Below are positions 17,615 through 27,900 of a stretch of 64,000 nt of DNA, piece after piece; the stretch's first letter is position 1, and the number at the start of each line of letters is the position of its first letter. The translations under genes and the position numbers were made by a program. Below the pieces are notes generated by a model. The model worked only from the letters and a program-made list of their open reading frames with translations, was not told the DNA's origin and ran no database searches. Source of the DNA: Acidisarcina sp963790505. Lineage in GTDB: Bacteria; Acidobacteriota; Terriglobia; Terriglobales; Acidobacteriaceae. The stretch is from contig CAWBOT010000004.1 in NCBI GenBank assembly GCA_963790505.1, positions 1,364,001-1,428,000 on the forward strand, in the 5' to 3' direction.

Positions 17615-18655
17615 CTAAACGGCTGGCTGTTCGTTCTCCGCGATCTTCGCGGCTGCTTTCCTGGCTTTGGCGGACGAAGGGCTCTCCTTTTTCGGAACAG
17701 CTGCTTTTTTGACGGCCTTGGGAGCGGCGGATCCCAGGTAGGCTCCCCAATGAAAATCCGAGATCGCTGGGCCTTGTTTTGCTTTCTTGATCGCCAGGTC
17801 GGCCATCTGCTGCACAATCCACTCGAAGTTCTCCTTGCCTACCGAGTGCAGGTCGGCGTCGGGCGCCGGGTTCATGAAATCGATGGCGTAGGGGATCCCG
17901 TCTTCTACGGCAAACTCGACAGTATTCAGGTCATAGCCGAGCGCCCTGCATAAGGTCAGCGAATCCTTCTCGACGCGCTTCAGGAGTTTCTTGTCGTAGG
18001 GCGGAGGGTCGAGCACGTAGCGCTCAGCATGGGGCCGCCGCGGATCGTAGGGCATGATGCGCACCTTTTCCTGCCCGACGACGTAGCAGCGGAAATACTC
18101 GTTGAATTTCACCGCCTTCTGAAAGAGCATGCACAGGTCGCGGCTACAGTCATAGGCGTGGAAGAACTCATCGGGATTGTGCACGTGGTAGACGTCTTTC
18201 CAGCCTCCGCCGTCGACCGGCTTGAGGAAGGAAGGGAAGCCGATGTAGTTGAAGACGCTCTCCCAATCGAGCGGGTATTCAAGGTTACGCATGGAGCGCT
18301 CGGTGGTGCCGGGCGGGAACTGCTTATGCGGCAGGATGACCGTAGGCGGCACGGCGACGCCGAGCTTGTCGGCCAGAGAATAGTTGAAGAACTTGTCGTC
18401 GGCAGACCACCAAAATGGATTGTTGATCACGATGGTCCCATTGAGGACGGCATGTTTCAGAAAGGCGCGATAAAACGGGATGTCGTGCGAGATGCGGTCG
18501 ACAATCACGGAATAGGCCGGCGGCTTATCGAGATGCACCGCGCCGGTCTGCACAAACTCCGCGCAGATGCCATCGACGTTCATCGAATTGATCCGCTCGA
18601 CGAGTGCGCCGGGGAAGGTATTTTCCATGCCAAATAAAACGCCGATTTTTTTCAC
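17615..18655 (-). CDS. ATP-grasp ligase (RimK-like), partner of YbdK-type ligase
   Basis: 346 residues from the GTG at 18655, which has GGGGAGC just upstream. Central segments FPSFLKPVDGGGWKDVYHVH (ATP-binding lysine and glycine-rich loop) and TVEFAVEDGIPYAIDFMNPAPD (metal-binding Glu/Asp/Asn) define an ATP-grasp fold. The last 40 residues are an Ala/Lys/Pro-rich tail (AAPKAVKKAAVPKKES) that looks disordered. Family members join carboxylates to amines through acyl phosphates. Same strand as the YbdK-type gene downstream; the pair was probably one operon before the vapB region intervened. Confidence 0.8.
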   Translation of the reverse strand: MKKIGVLFGMENTFPGALVERINSMNVDGICAEFVQTGAVHLDKPPAYSVIVDRISHDIPFYRAFLKHAVLNGTIVINNPFWWSADDKFFNYSLADKLGVAVPPTVILPHKQFPPGTTERSMRNLEYPLDWESVFNYIGFPSFLKPVDGGGWKDVYHVHNPDEFFHAYDCSRDLCMLFQKAVKFNEYFRCYVVGQEKVRIMPYDPRRPHAERYVLDPPPYDKKLLKRVEKDSLTLCRALGYDLNTVEFAVEDGIPYAIDFMNPAPDADLHSVGKENFEWIVQQMADLAIKKAKQGPAISDFHWGAYLGSAAPKAVKKAAVPKKESPSSAKARKAAAKIAENEQPAV

Positions 18656-18835
18656 TATGCTCCCCTGGCTGCGACGGGATTGAAAGCTCGAAATTGACGG
18701 CCAACCGAGGCCTAAGCCCACCTTAGCCAAAACTTTCGCCAGATGCAAAGCTCCGCATCGAGAAACTGCGCAAAAGCCGCTGCCGCGCTGCCTCAGAGCC
18801 CGTCTGGGCGGCGGTCGTGCTTCCGTCCGCTGGCC

Positions 18836-19027
18836 CTAGATCCTAAGAAGAAGACCTTTCTCGAAATGGCCGTAGGCCACGATAGGGCGCTCCTCCGCAG
18901 TTGCGACGCCGATAATTCCATTGAGTAACTGGTAAACCCCGTGATACGCTTCGGCCACTGTGGTCACTACCCCCCGAAGGCGCAGAAACGGGGGAGTTTG
19001 GACCGGAGCAGAGGTTTCGACGGCCAT
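18836..19027 (-). CDS. 63-residue hypothetical ORF
   Basis: Reads MAVETSAPVQTPPFLRLRGV, then AEAYHGVYQLLNGIIGVATA and a polar end. It lacks a clear ribosome-binding site and I do not recognise it. It fills part of the 398-base gap between the ATP-grasp gene and the DUF4384 gene, in which I see nothing else apart from the promoter region of the plus-strand gene. Confidence 0.3.
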   Translation of the reverse strand: MAVETSAPVQTPPFLRLRGVVTTVAEAYHGVYQLLNGIIGVATAEERPIVAYGHFEKGLLLRI

Positions 19028-19054
19028 TGTGTGCTTTGGCTCTAAGGGGGAACT

Positions 19055-19789
19055 ATGAACTGCCGGTTGACCTGCGTCGTCGTGATTGCCATGCTGGTCG
19101 CGCCTTCGGGCCAACACGCGCAGCTCACAGCTCACTCCAAAACCAAGGCCGCAACCGAGTTAATGGAGATTATCCTCGAAAAGAAAAGTGGCGACAAAGT
19201 CCAGACAATGGACGCCGGCCACGTTTTCCAGACCGGCGACATCCTTCGATTTCGGCTTCGTCCCGCCTTTGACGGATTTCTCTATGTGACCGACCTGGGC
19301 AGTTCGGGCAAGAGCAGCCTCCTCTTTCCCAGCCAGGAAACGGGCAGCGACAACCGCATCGAACATGCTCACGAATATATCGTGCCGGCCACTCCAGATG
19401 GCTGGTTCGAGGTTTCCGGGCCGCCGGGGTATGAGACGCTCTATTTCGTCATGAGCCCTGTCCCTCTGGCCGGAAGCGGGGTTCCTGGGGCCGTACCGAA
19501 TCCGAATCAGGGAATTCCGCAGGGAACGCCGCCGCCGACCATGCATCCGCGCTGCAACGATGAAATTTTCAAATCGCGTGGAGAGTGCGTCGATGGAATG
19601 GCCGGCCCACGCCGGGTCGAACCGGACGCGACTTTGCCCCCCACGGTAAGGGATTTGTTCGGGAGCACCCCGCCCGGCAGCGGCGCGCGAGACTTGGATT
19701 TCGCCAAGAAATCATCCGCCAGTGTCGTAACTTCGGCCAGTCCGATCAGCGGTCCGGTGGTCTATGAGTTCCTGTTGGCACATAATTAG
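19055..19789 (+). CDS. exported DUF4384-domain protein
   Basis: 244 residues with signal peptide (MNCRLTCVVVIAMLVAPSGQ). Residues 45-155 match the DUF4384 pattern: DILRFRLRPAFDGFLYV, SLLFPSQETG, FEVSGPPGYETLYFVMSP. The C-terminal 90 residues are Pro/Gly-rich. DUF4384 domains commonly accompany or are fused to caspase-like peptidases and protein kinases in bacteria, and here a caspase-like gene follows 60 bases downstream, so the two probably form an operon. GGGGGAAC precedes the ATG. Confidence 0.75.
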   Translation: MNCRLTCVVVIAMLVAPSGQHAQLTAHSKTKAATELMEIILEKKSGDKVQTMDAGHVFQTGDILRFRLRPAFDGFLYVTDLGSSGKSSLLFPSQETGSDNRIEHAHEYIVPATPDGWFEVSGPPGYETLYFVMSPVPLAGSGVPGAVPNPNQGIPQGTPPPTMHPRCNDEIFKSRGECVDGMAGPRRVEPDATLPPTVRDLFGSTPPGSGARDLDFAKKSSASVVTSASPISGPVVYEFLLAHN

Positions 19790-19849
19790 CTACGGTGCGA
19801 TTTTCAGGGCTGAGATAGCGATGTGCTCGGCAGGCAGTGGGCGAAGGCT

Positions 19850-21967
19850 ATGAATCGAATTGAAGTGCAACTCGTCGTCCTGCTTCTCCTGCTCGGCGCG
19901 AGCATGGCGCAGGCGGAGCAATCCGCTACCCCGCCGGCGAGCGCGCCAGCTTCGGTGCAGCAGCAAGACCAGAACCGCGATCTGACCTTTAAGAAAGACA
20001 CAGGCAAGCCCGCGTCCGAATTGACGGTCAAAATTCCGCGCAGCTATGCCCTGGTAATCGGGATATCCAAGTACAAGAACCTGCCTGCGGACGCTCAACT
20101 CGAATACCCCGACCGCGATGCGGAGTCCATTTACACCGTACTTATCAGCGCCGAGGGCGGTCAGTTTCCCGCTGAAAACGTGCACAAGCTGATCAACGAA
20201 AATGCGACCGCCGCGAACATCAAGAAGGAGCTTGAAACTTGGCTGCCCTCGGTGACAAAGGACGATGACCGGGTGCTGATCTATTTTGCAGGACATGGCT
20301 TTGTCTCTGCCGGCAGGGCCTATCTTGCCCCTTACGATATCGACCTCAAGAACATCGCGGGCAGTTCTTATCCAATGGACCAGCTAGGCGCCGACATCGG
20401 CGGCAAGATCAACGGCAAGTGGAAGGTGCTGATCACCGACTCCTGCCATTCTGGAGCCATCACCCCGGAGGCCGACCGGGCAAAGGTCAACCAGACGCTG
20501 CTCGACTTGCAGAAGTCGCTCTTTTCCATCACCGCCAGTCGCGACCGCGAACAGAGTTACGAGAGCGACAAATGGGGAGGCGGCCACGGAATCTTCACGT
20601 ACTACGTCGTTAAGGGGCTGGAGGGCGAGGCCGACACCAGCGGGGATGGCGTTGTCTCCGCTGACGAGCTTGCTGAATATGTCCACACAAATGTCCGTCT
20701 GGCGACGAACGCCGCGCAAAACCCCACCTCGGAACGGGGCAGCTTCGATCCTAATATGGTGCTTGCTTATAACCCAGGCCGGGTGACGGCAGCGAACCTG
20801 CCCCCTCCCAAGTACGGCACCCTGATCATAGAAACCAACATGGACGGCACCGAGGTCTTTGTGGACGGTAAGAGCGCAGGGGTGGTGAACAAGGCCGCAG
20901 CGCTGCGGCTGCCTGGCATCGAGCCGGGAGCGCACACAGTCAAGTCAGTCCATCTGGGGTATGAACCCGACGGGCCGCGCGAAGAGCAGGTCTACCCCGG
21001 GCAGGAGACGACCGTCAGCGTTCGCATTCTCATCGCCCGCAACCGTAATCACAGCGCGGTCGAGCACTTCGACAAAGGCATTGAATACTACAACAAAGGC
21101 TTCGAGCAGAACTACCGCAAAGCTGCGGGCGAGTTTGAGACGGCCTTGCAGATCGACCCCAAGTACAGCCAGGCCGCGCTCTATCTCGGGCGCGTCTACA
21201 ACGCACTCTACGACGACCAGAAAGCGCTGGCGTCTTTCCGGACGGCGATCGAGATCGATCCCGATTATCTTGAGGCGCGGTCGAGCTACGCGGGGGCTCT
21301 CCTCGATGGCGGGGATCTTGATGAAGCGGTCCGCCAGTTGAACATCGTAACGCAGCGCGAACCGAACAACGGGATGGCCTGGTATCTGCTCTCGCAGGCT
21401 TATGCACGCAAGGGAAGCTACGATGAGGCGGTTGTCGCGTCGCGCAAAGCCGTCTCGCTGACTCCTCAAAATGCCGAGGCCCACTTCTGGCTGGCTGAAT
21501 CGCTGCGTTTCAAGCACGAATTCCCCGAGTCCGAGACCGAGTACAAGGAATATCTGGCGCTCTCGAACTTCGATAGCGGCTTCGGCGGCCAGTTGAACTA
21601 CTATCTCGCCGGATATCTCTTCGGGGCTGGCAGCAAGAAGCGCGCCGCGCAGACCGATATATGGAGAGAGCTTCGCGGCAAGGCGAACGTAGGCCTGTGC
21701 GACTGCGAGGCCTTCCAGAAGCGCTTCGATTCAGCCATCGGCTATTGCCAGGTGGCGCTCGGCTATAGTCCCGGCGACCTCTACGCCAACTACCGGCTCG
21801 GGCTTGTCTATTCGGAAAAATACAACCAGTCCGGACAGATCGGCCTGCTGGCTGCCGCGCACAAGCATTTTGAAGAGGTCATCGCGGAGAACCCAGACGC
21901 CGTCGAAGCCGGCCGCGCTAGAAGCTACGTGAAGAATATCGACGACGTGCTCGCGAGACAGCCTTAG
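19850..21967 (+). CDS. exported caspase-like (C14/metacaspase) protein with PEGA and TPR domains
   Basis: 705 residues. Signal peptide to about residue 22; caspase-like domain 64-310 with the catalytic dyad H149 (YFAGHGF) and C199 (DSCHSG); within it an EF-hand-like loop DTSGDGVVSADE (262-273), which suggests calcium dependence as in metacaspases; PEGA domain 322-395 (GTLIIETNMDGTEVFVDG); then tetratricopeptide repeats from about 400 to 695. Expected to act outside the cytoplasm as a cysteine protease with Arg/Lys or other preference, using the TPRs to bind partners. The ATG at 19850 gives a clean signal peptide; a GTG at 19823 is also open. Converges with a PycTM-like gene 9 bases away. Confidence 0.85.
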   Translation: MNRIEVQLVVLLLLLGASMAQAEQSATPPASAPASVQQQDQNRDLTFKKDTGKPASELTVKIPRSYALVIGISKYKNLPADAQLEYPDRDAESIYTVLISAEGGQFPAENVHKLINENATAANIKKELETWLPSVTKDDDRVLIYFAGHGFVSAGRAYLAPYDIDLKNIAGSSYPMDQLGADIGGKINGKWKVLITDSCHSGAITPEADRAKVNQTLLDLQKSLFSITASRDREQSYESDKWGGGHGIFTYYVVKGLEGEADTSGDGVVSADELAEYVHTNVRLATNAAQNPTSERGSFDPNMVLAYNPGRVTAANLPPPKYGTLIIETNMDGTEVFVDGKSAGVVNKAAALRLPGIEPGAHTVKSVHLGYEPDGPREEQVYPGQETTVSVRILIARNRNHSAVEHFDKGIEYYNKGFEQNYRKAAGEFETALQIDPKYSQAALYLGRVYNALYDDQKALASFRTAIEIDPDYLEARSSYAGALLDGGDLDEAVRQLNIVTQREPNNGMAWYLLSQAYARKGSYDEAVVASRKAVSLTPQNAEAHFWLAESLRFKHEFPESETEYKEYLALSNFDSGFGGQLNYYLAGYLFGAGSKKRAAQTDIWRELRGKANVGLCDCEAFQKRFDSAIGYCQVALGYSPGDLYANYRLGLVYSEKYNQSGQIGLLAAAHKHFEEVIAENPDAVEAGRARSYVKNIDDVLARQP

Positions 21968-21976
21968 GCGTGCGCC

Positions 21977-22609
21977 TCAGATCGCCAACTGTACAAAGAA
22001 GGCAATCACGGAGAGCGAGAGTATCTGGATTGCCAAATGTAGCCGTTCCGATTTAACCTGCCGCAGGAACGAGATGGTCACGACCTCGTCACACATCGAT
22101 CGAACCAGATCCGCATCCGTCGCCGACAACATGCTGGCGGTATAGGTTGCGTGGCTTGTCTCCAGCCCCTGCGGAAGCCGGTTGCCCAGAGTATCGCGAA
22201 GCCGGGGGCGGTGCCGGCTGGGCACCAGAAAGAAAGGCGGCTCTGCGAATTGGGTGAGCGCAAAGGAGCCTTGCACATGGACGGTGGGAAAGATCACACG
22301 CAGGCAAACCGATAAACATCCCAGGGTGACGACGCCGAAAATGCCGAGAAGGACCAAATGGGCGTGAGGGTAACGCTGGTGAGGCTCCGAAAATTGGAAC
22401 GCCGCCGCCATCATGGCGGTCAGCAAAGTCACGCAGAAGGCGGCCTTGGTGTCGAGGAAGCGAATTGTGTTCTGCACGTCCGCGACGACGTTGGAAAGAA
22501 AAAGCAGCCGACTTGTGTAATCCGGTTGGTCAATCACTGCTGGAGAGTGTAGCAGGATCGACTCTCTGGCAGGGACCCCGGGAAAATTGACTGGCAATGA
22601 TTCGCGCAT
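21977..22609 (-). CDS. PycTM-like (DUF5706) membrane effector candidate
   Basis: About 210 residues. NTIRFLDTKAAFCVTLLTAM forms the first helix with the D-x-KA motif typical of the PycTM/DUF5706 family; a second helix (HLVLLGIFGVVTLGCLSVCL) ends at IFPTV; a soluble stretch follows, then VRSMCDEVVTISFLRQVKSE and a final helix to the C-terminus. This layout matches Pycsar effectors, which permeabilise the inner membrane on binding cyclic UMP/CMP. No cyclase gene is in the window, so any such role is hypothetical. Start uncertain: ATG 22609 avoids overlap with the divergent barrel gene; 22645 is the alternative. Confidence 0.55.
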   Translation of the reverse strand: MRESLPVNFPGVPARESILLHSPAVIDQPDYTSRLLFLSNVVADVQNTIRFLDTKAAFCVTLLTAMMAAAFQFSEPHQRYPHAHLVLLGIFGVVTLGCLSVCLRVIFPTVHVQGSFALTQFAEPPFFLVPSRHRPRLRDTLGNRLPQGLETSHATYTASMLSATDADLVRSMCDEVVTISFLRQVKSERLHLAIQILSLSVIAFFVQLAI

Positions 22610-22643
22610 TGCGCTTAACTGTTGATGCCTCAGGTATCCACTC

Positions 22644-24839
22644 ATGCCGGCCGCTCGAAGCGCACTGACGAGGAAGCTTAGCAAAATTGCCTGCGGGTGT
22701 AGCGGTGCCGTCCTAATGGCAACTGTATTTTCCGGGCTGGGCCGCCTTCAGGCCCAGGCGCCCGACAGCTCAGCGGCCCCCCAGGTGCAGCGGAGCCCCG
22801 CTGCACCCCAGCGTGTGCCACGGCAACTTCCCTCGATGTCGGCGCTGCAAGGGCGGTTGATCGACAGCTCCGGGTTGGCAATCGGCGGCGTCACCGTCTC
22901 GCTGACCTCGCTAGTTGGCCCCTGTCTCCCTCCGCAGAAGCTATGCTCGATCTCCGATGCCGATGGCATCTTCCGTGTGCTGCAGGTACCGGCTGGAGAC
23001 TACCCGCTGACGTTTACGATCGCCGGCGGCGCGTCCTTCCGGAGAGGCAACGTCCACATTGGCGTTGGCGAAGTGCTGAGCGTCCAGGTACAGCTTCCGG
23101 TCGAGCGTACGCCGGGTCCGGCATCGGTCATTCCCCGCGCCCCAGGCGAGATTGACGAGTCCAGCTATCGAGAGCTAAGCCGCCATGCCATCAACGACGG
23201 CTCGACCGTCCCGCCGATGCTGCGGCTTTCGCCTGAGGACATGGTATTCCTGCCCAGGCCCGACCGCTGGAACACAGCGATGCCGGACTATCGCCGCTAT
23301 CCCGACGACCCGCGCTCCCAGTATGTCCTCGGTCACTGGTACGACCCTTTCAACCGCAACAAATTAAAAGGCGACTATCCAGTGCTGACTAGTATTCTCG
23401 GCCCGCGTACCTTCTTCAATTTCACTGGATCGAGCGTGACGGCCCTCGATGGCCGCAGGCTGCCGACTCCCTCGAATGAAGGCTCTGCCCAACCAAATTC
23501 GGCGCCCTTTTTCGGCAATGGCGGACAATTCTTCCTCGCGCAGACATTTCGACTCAGCTTTAACCTTTTCAAAGGCGACGCGGCTTTTCGACCCATCGAC
23601 TGGCAGGTTCGTATTACGCCGGCCTTCAACCTGAACTACCTCGCGACCCAGGAGAATGGCATTGTCAATGCCAACGTGGCCAAGGGCACCGACCGGTTCG
23701 ATGCCCACATCGGCCTGCAGGAGGCGTTCGTCGAGGTCAAACTGAAAGACCTCAGTCCGAACTACGATTTCATCTCTATTCGCGCAGGCATCCAGCAGTT
23801 CTCCTCCGACTTTCGGGGCTTCATCTTCGCCGACGAAAACAACGGAGTAAGGATATTCGGCAACCTGCGCTCCAACCGCCTGCAGTACAACGCCGCGTTT
23901 TTCGACCTGCTGGAAAAGGACACGAACAGCGGTCTCAACACATTCCAGCGACGCTTTCGCCAGGTGGGGGTGGCCAATCTCTACATTCAGGACTTTGGCT
24001 TCAAGGGCTACACTAGCGAGTTCAGCTTCGATTGGAGCAATGACGATCCGACGATCTATTTCGACAACAATGACTTTCAGGTGCGGCCCGCGCCGATTGG
24101 GACCCCCATGCCGCACAGTATCCGCTCCTATTACATCGGTTGGACAGGTGATGGCCATATCCGCCGCCTCAACATCAATAACGCCTTCTATCAGGCGCTC
24201 GGCCATGACACCTTCAATCCGATTGCCGCGCGGAAGGTCGATATCAATGCGCAACTCGCCGCACTGGAGCTTTCAGTTGATGAGGACTGGCTGCGATTTC
24301 GCGGTTCGTTTCTCTACGCATCGGGCGACGCCAACCCGCGCGGGCCTAACAGCCGCATTGCTCGCGGCTTCGATTCGATCGTGGACAGCGAGGCCTTCGC
24401 TGGCGGCGAGTTCAGCTTCTTCAATCGCGAGGGTATTCGGCTGAGCGGAACCGGCGTTGCGCTCACCTCGCCCGACAGCTTTCTGCCCGACCTCAACGCC
24501 AGCAAAGACGAAGGCCAATCGAACTTTGTCAATCCCGGCCTCTATCTGGTCAACGCAGGATTCGATGCGAAGCTGACCCCGACCCTCAAGCTGATTACCA
24601 ACGTGAACTATCTCCGCTTTGTGCGCACCGAGCCGCTCGAACTGCTGTTATTTCAAAACCCTATTCATCATGGCATCGGCGTCGACGCGAGCACGGGAGT
24701 TATCTGGCGTCCGCCGCTCTCGGATAACATCATCGTCACCGGAGGGATTGCAGTCCTGCCTCCAGCGCTCGGCTTCAGAGAGATTTATCAAAGCAAGACG
24801 TTGCTGTCTGGATTTGGAACGATTCGTTACACATTCTGA
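22644..24839 (+). CDS. outer-membrane beta-barrel with N-terminal carboxypeptidase-regulatory domain
   Basis: 731 residues. Basic N-terminus and hydrophobic segment (signal to about residue 38), proline-rich linker, then a CarboxypepD_reg-like Ig fold at 65-150 (LQGRLIDSSGLAIGGVTVSL, DADGIFRVLQVPAGDYPLTF). From 230 on it is Asn/Phe/Tyr-rich with alternating strands (DWQVRITPAFNLNYLAT, FISIRAGIQQFSSDFRGFIF) and ends IRYTF, the aromatic C-terminus recognised by the BAM complex. No TonB box or plug is obvious. The multiheme cytochrome starts 84 bases downstream; together they resemble a porin-cytochrome conduit. Start codon is not firmly fixed; no good ribosome-binding site is seen. Confidence 0.7.
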   Translation: MPAARSALTRKLSKIACGCSGAVLMATVFSGLGRLQAQAPDSSAAPQVQRSPAAPQRVPRQLPSMSALQGRLIDSSGLAIGGVTVSLTSLVGPCLPPQKLCSISDADGIFRVLQVPAGDYPLTFTIAGGASFRRGNVHIGVGEVLSVQVQLPVERTPGPASVIPRAPGEIDESSYRELSRHAINDGSTVPPMLRLSPEDMVFLPRPDRWNTAMPDYRRYPDDPRSQYVLGHWYDPFNRNKLKGDYPVLTSILGPRTFFNFTGSSVTALDGRRLPTPSNEGSAQPNSAPFFGNGGQFFLAQTFRLSFNLFKGDAAFRPIDWQVRITPAFNLNYLATQENGIVNANVAKGTDRFDAHIGLQEAFVEVKLKDLSPNYDFISIRAGIQQFSSDFRGFIFADENNGVRIFGNLRSNRLQYNAAFFDLLEKDTNSGLNTFQRRFRQVGVANLYIQDFGFKGYTSEFSFDWSNDDPTIYFDNNDFQVRPAPIGTPMPHSIRSYYIGWTGDGHIRRLNINNAFYQALGHDTFNPIAARKVDINAQLAALELSVDEDWLRFRGSFLYASGDANPRGPNSRIARGFDSIVDSEAFAGGEFSFFNREGIRLSGTGVALTSPDSFLPDLNASKDEGQSNFVNPGLYLVNAGFDAKLTPTLKLITNVNYLRFVRTEPLELLLFQNPIHHGIGVDASTGVIWRPPLSDNIIVTGGIAVLPPALGFREIYQSKTLLSGFGTIRYTF

Positions 24840-24923
24840 GTTGAAATTGGCGGTTGTGGAACCTTAGCCAGATACATGAAGTGCAACGGCAAACATCCCG
24901 GGGAGTATCAAAACAGGGGCGAG

Positions 24924-27900
24924 ATGCGTCGTCCCCACGCAGGAGCGCTGGCCTGCGTGGCCGTCGCCTTGTGTGTTGCAGCTCCAGGAATTGTTCGATT
25001 CGGAGGATCGAACAATTCGTCCATCGCGCATGCCGCCGAGGCCCTGCCACAAACCGTCGCATCCATTCCGCGCGGCGAAGCTCCTGAGCAGGCCCAGCGG
25101 CAAAGTGCAGGTTGCGTTAGCTGCCACACCTCGACTGACAGCGCTTCGATGCACGCCGAGTCGGTCGTCGTCATTGGCTGCGCCGATTGCCACGGAGGCG
25201 ATCCTGCGGTCATGGCCTCGGGTGTGCCAAAGTCCGCGGAATACATTCAGGCGATGCACAAGGCCCATGTCCAACCCAGGTTCGCCGAAGACTCAGCGCG
25301 CGGCGGTCATCCCATTCGCGTCTACACTCGCTGGCTGCGCGAGAGCCTGGAGTGGGTCCGCTTCGTCAACCCCGGCGACCTGCGTGTTGCTCCGCAGACA
25401 TGCGGCTCTTCCGGTTGCCACACCGAAGAGGTCCGCAACGTCTCGACCAGCATGATGACTCACGGCGCGATGCTGTGGGGCGCGGCGCTCTATAACAACG
25501 GCGCCTATCCGCTCAAGAATCCGCATTTCGGCGAGTCCTATTCTGCCAACGGCACGCCGCAACGGCTGCGCACCTTTCCGCCCCCGACCGAAGAGGAGAC
25601 TCGCACAAAAGGGGTACTGCCTTATCTCGATCCGCTGCAGAGGTGGGAGATATCGCAGCCCGGCAACGTGCTTCGCGTCTTTGAGCGCGGTGGTGAGAAG
25701 AAGGCGGAGATCGGCATTCCAAGCCCCGAAGAAACCTCCGGCGATCCTGATCTGAAGCTCAGTAATCGCGGCTTTGGCACGCAACTGCGCACCGACCCAG
25801 TTTTTCTTGGCCTGCAGAAGACGCGCCTTCTCGATCCGCTGCTCAGCTTTCCCGGCACCAACGACCAGCCAGGCGACTATCGCGGCAGCGGCTGCTCCGG
25901 CTGTCACGTTATTTATGCGAATGACCGCTCCGCCGAGCACTCCGCGCAATATGCGCAATATGGCCATGACGGCACCAGCATCAGCGTCGATCCGACGATC
26001 GATAAGTCGCAGTCTGGACATCCGCTCCGCCATGTCTTCACCAAAGCGATCCCGTCCAGCCAGTGCGTGGTATGCCACATGCATCCCGGCACTAATATGG
26101 TCACCACCTACTTCGGCTACACCTGGTGGGACAACGAGGCAGACGGCGAGAAGATGTATCCCGCGAAGCAGAAGAATCCTACCGAGCAGGAGATTCATGA
26201 TGTTCGCGTTCGCAATCCTGAAGGCTCCGCCCCAAGGGGCAATTGGAGCGACGTCGATTTTCTCAAGATGGTCGGCTCGCCCGAGTTCAACAAGAATCTG
26301 AAGGACACGCAGTTCGCCGACTTTCATAGCCACGGCTGGATCTTCCGCGCCGTCTTCAAGCGCGACCGCGAGGGTTATCTTCTCGATCAGGACGGCAATC
26401 GCATCTCGAACGACGATCCTGAAAAGCTCGCGAAGTCGGTCCACCTCAAAGATATTCACCTGGAAAAAGGGATGCATTGCGTCGATTGCCACTTCGTTCA
26501 GGACGCGCACGGCAATGGCAAGCTTTACGGGGAGACGCGAAACGCTATTGAGATTTCATGCGAAGACTGCCACGGCACCATTCAGCACAAGGCCACGCTG
26601 AAGACCAGTGGGCCGGCCTCTGAACACGATGAATCAAGCGAGCTGCTTCGCATGAGAACCCCGTGGAAAGAGGCACGTTTCTACTGGCGCGACGGCAAGC
26701 TCTGGCAGCGTTCGAACGTTACCCAGGGCACCGAATGGGAGGTCGTGCAGGTGCTCGACACGATTACGCCCGGTAACGAACACTACAGCGAAAAGTCGCG
26801 CCTCGCCAAGACGATCCAGAAAGACGGCGTGACCTGGGGAACTATCTCCGATGAGGCCGCGCTCGCGCACAGCAACGGCCGCATGACCTGCTATAGCTGC
26901 CACACCTCGTGGACGACTTCGTGCTTTGGCTGCCATCTGCAGATGATCGCCAATCAAAAGATGCCGATGCTGCATAACGAGGGGCTGACAACGCGCAACT
27001 ACACCACCTATGACTTTCATGTGCTGCGCGCCGACGTTTACATGCTGGGCATCGACGGCACTGTCACCGGCAATCGCGTTGCGCCGGTGCGTTCCGCGTG
27101 CGCGGTCGTAGTCAGCTCGCAGAACGCGAATCGCGACTGGCTCTACCAGACCCAGCAGACCATCTCCGCGCCAGGCTTCAGCGGCGAGGCATTCAGCACT
27201 TACGTGCCGCACACGGTCCGTGCTAAAGAGACCAAGCAATGCACCGACTGCCACGTCTCGGCCGAGAAGGACAACAATGCATGGATGGCGCAGGTACTGG
27301 TGCAGGGAACGAACTTCCTCAACTTCATGGGCAAGTACATTTACGTCGCCGCCGGTAAACATGGTTTTGAGGCAGTGCCGGTTGCTGAGAGCACCGAACC
27401 TCCCGCAATCATCGGCAGCGACCTCCAACAGATGGCCTACCCCGATGACTACAAGAAGTTCACCGAACACGGCAGCCTGCTCACCGAGGCCTACAGCCAC
27501 GACGGCAACGTAGAAGACGTGCAATTACGCGGCGAATACCTTTACGCTGCGCTTGGCCACGGAGGAGTTCGTATTTATGATGTCGCCGCCGTCGATGTAA
27601 AGGATGCTTCGCAGCGCGTGATCACTGCGCCCGTTTCGCCTCTAGGCCAGCGTTTCTATCTCAAGACGAAGGATGCCGCGGCCATTGCCTCGCCCAGCAC
27701 CCTGGCGCTTGATCCTCTGCGGAAACAGATCCCCGAAAACGAAGAACAGTCGATCGCGCCGCTCTACGCCTTTCTCTACGTCGCTGACCGTGAAGAGGGC
27801 CTGGTCGTCGTTGGCGACCCCAAGACGGGGGTTGGCACGCTGCTCGACGGCAACCCGCAGAATAACTTCCTCAAGCGCGCCTTGACCTTCAATCCGGATG

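Noticed and set aside
24985..25020. Inverted repeat as an insertion-sequence end or attachment site
   Set aside because: It lies within an uninterrupted coding frame and has no partner copy or transposase nearby.
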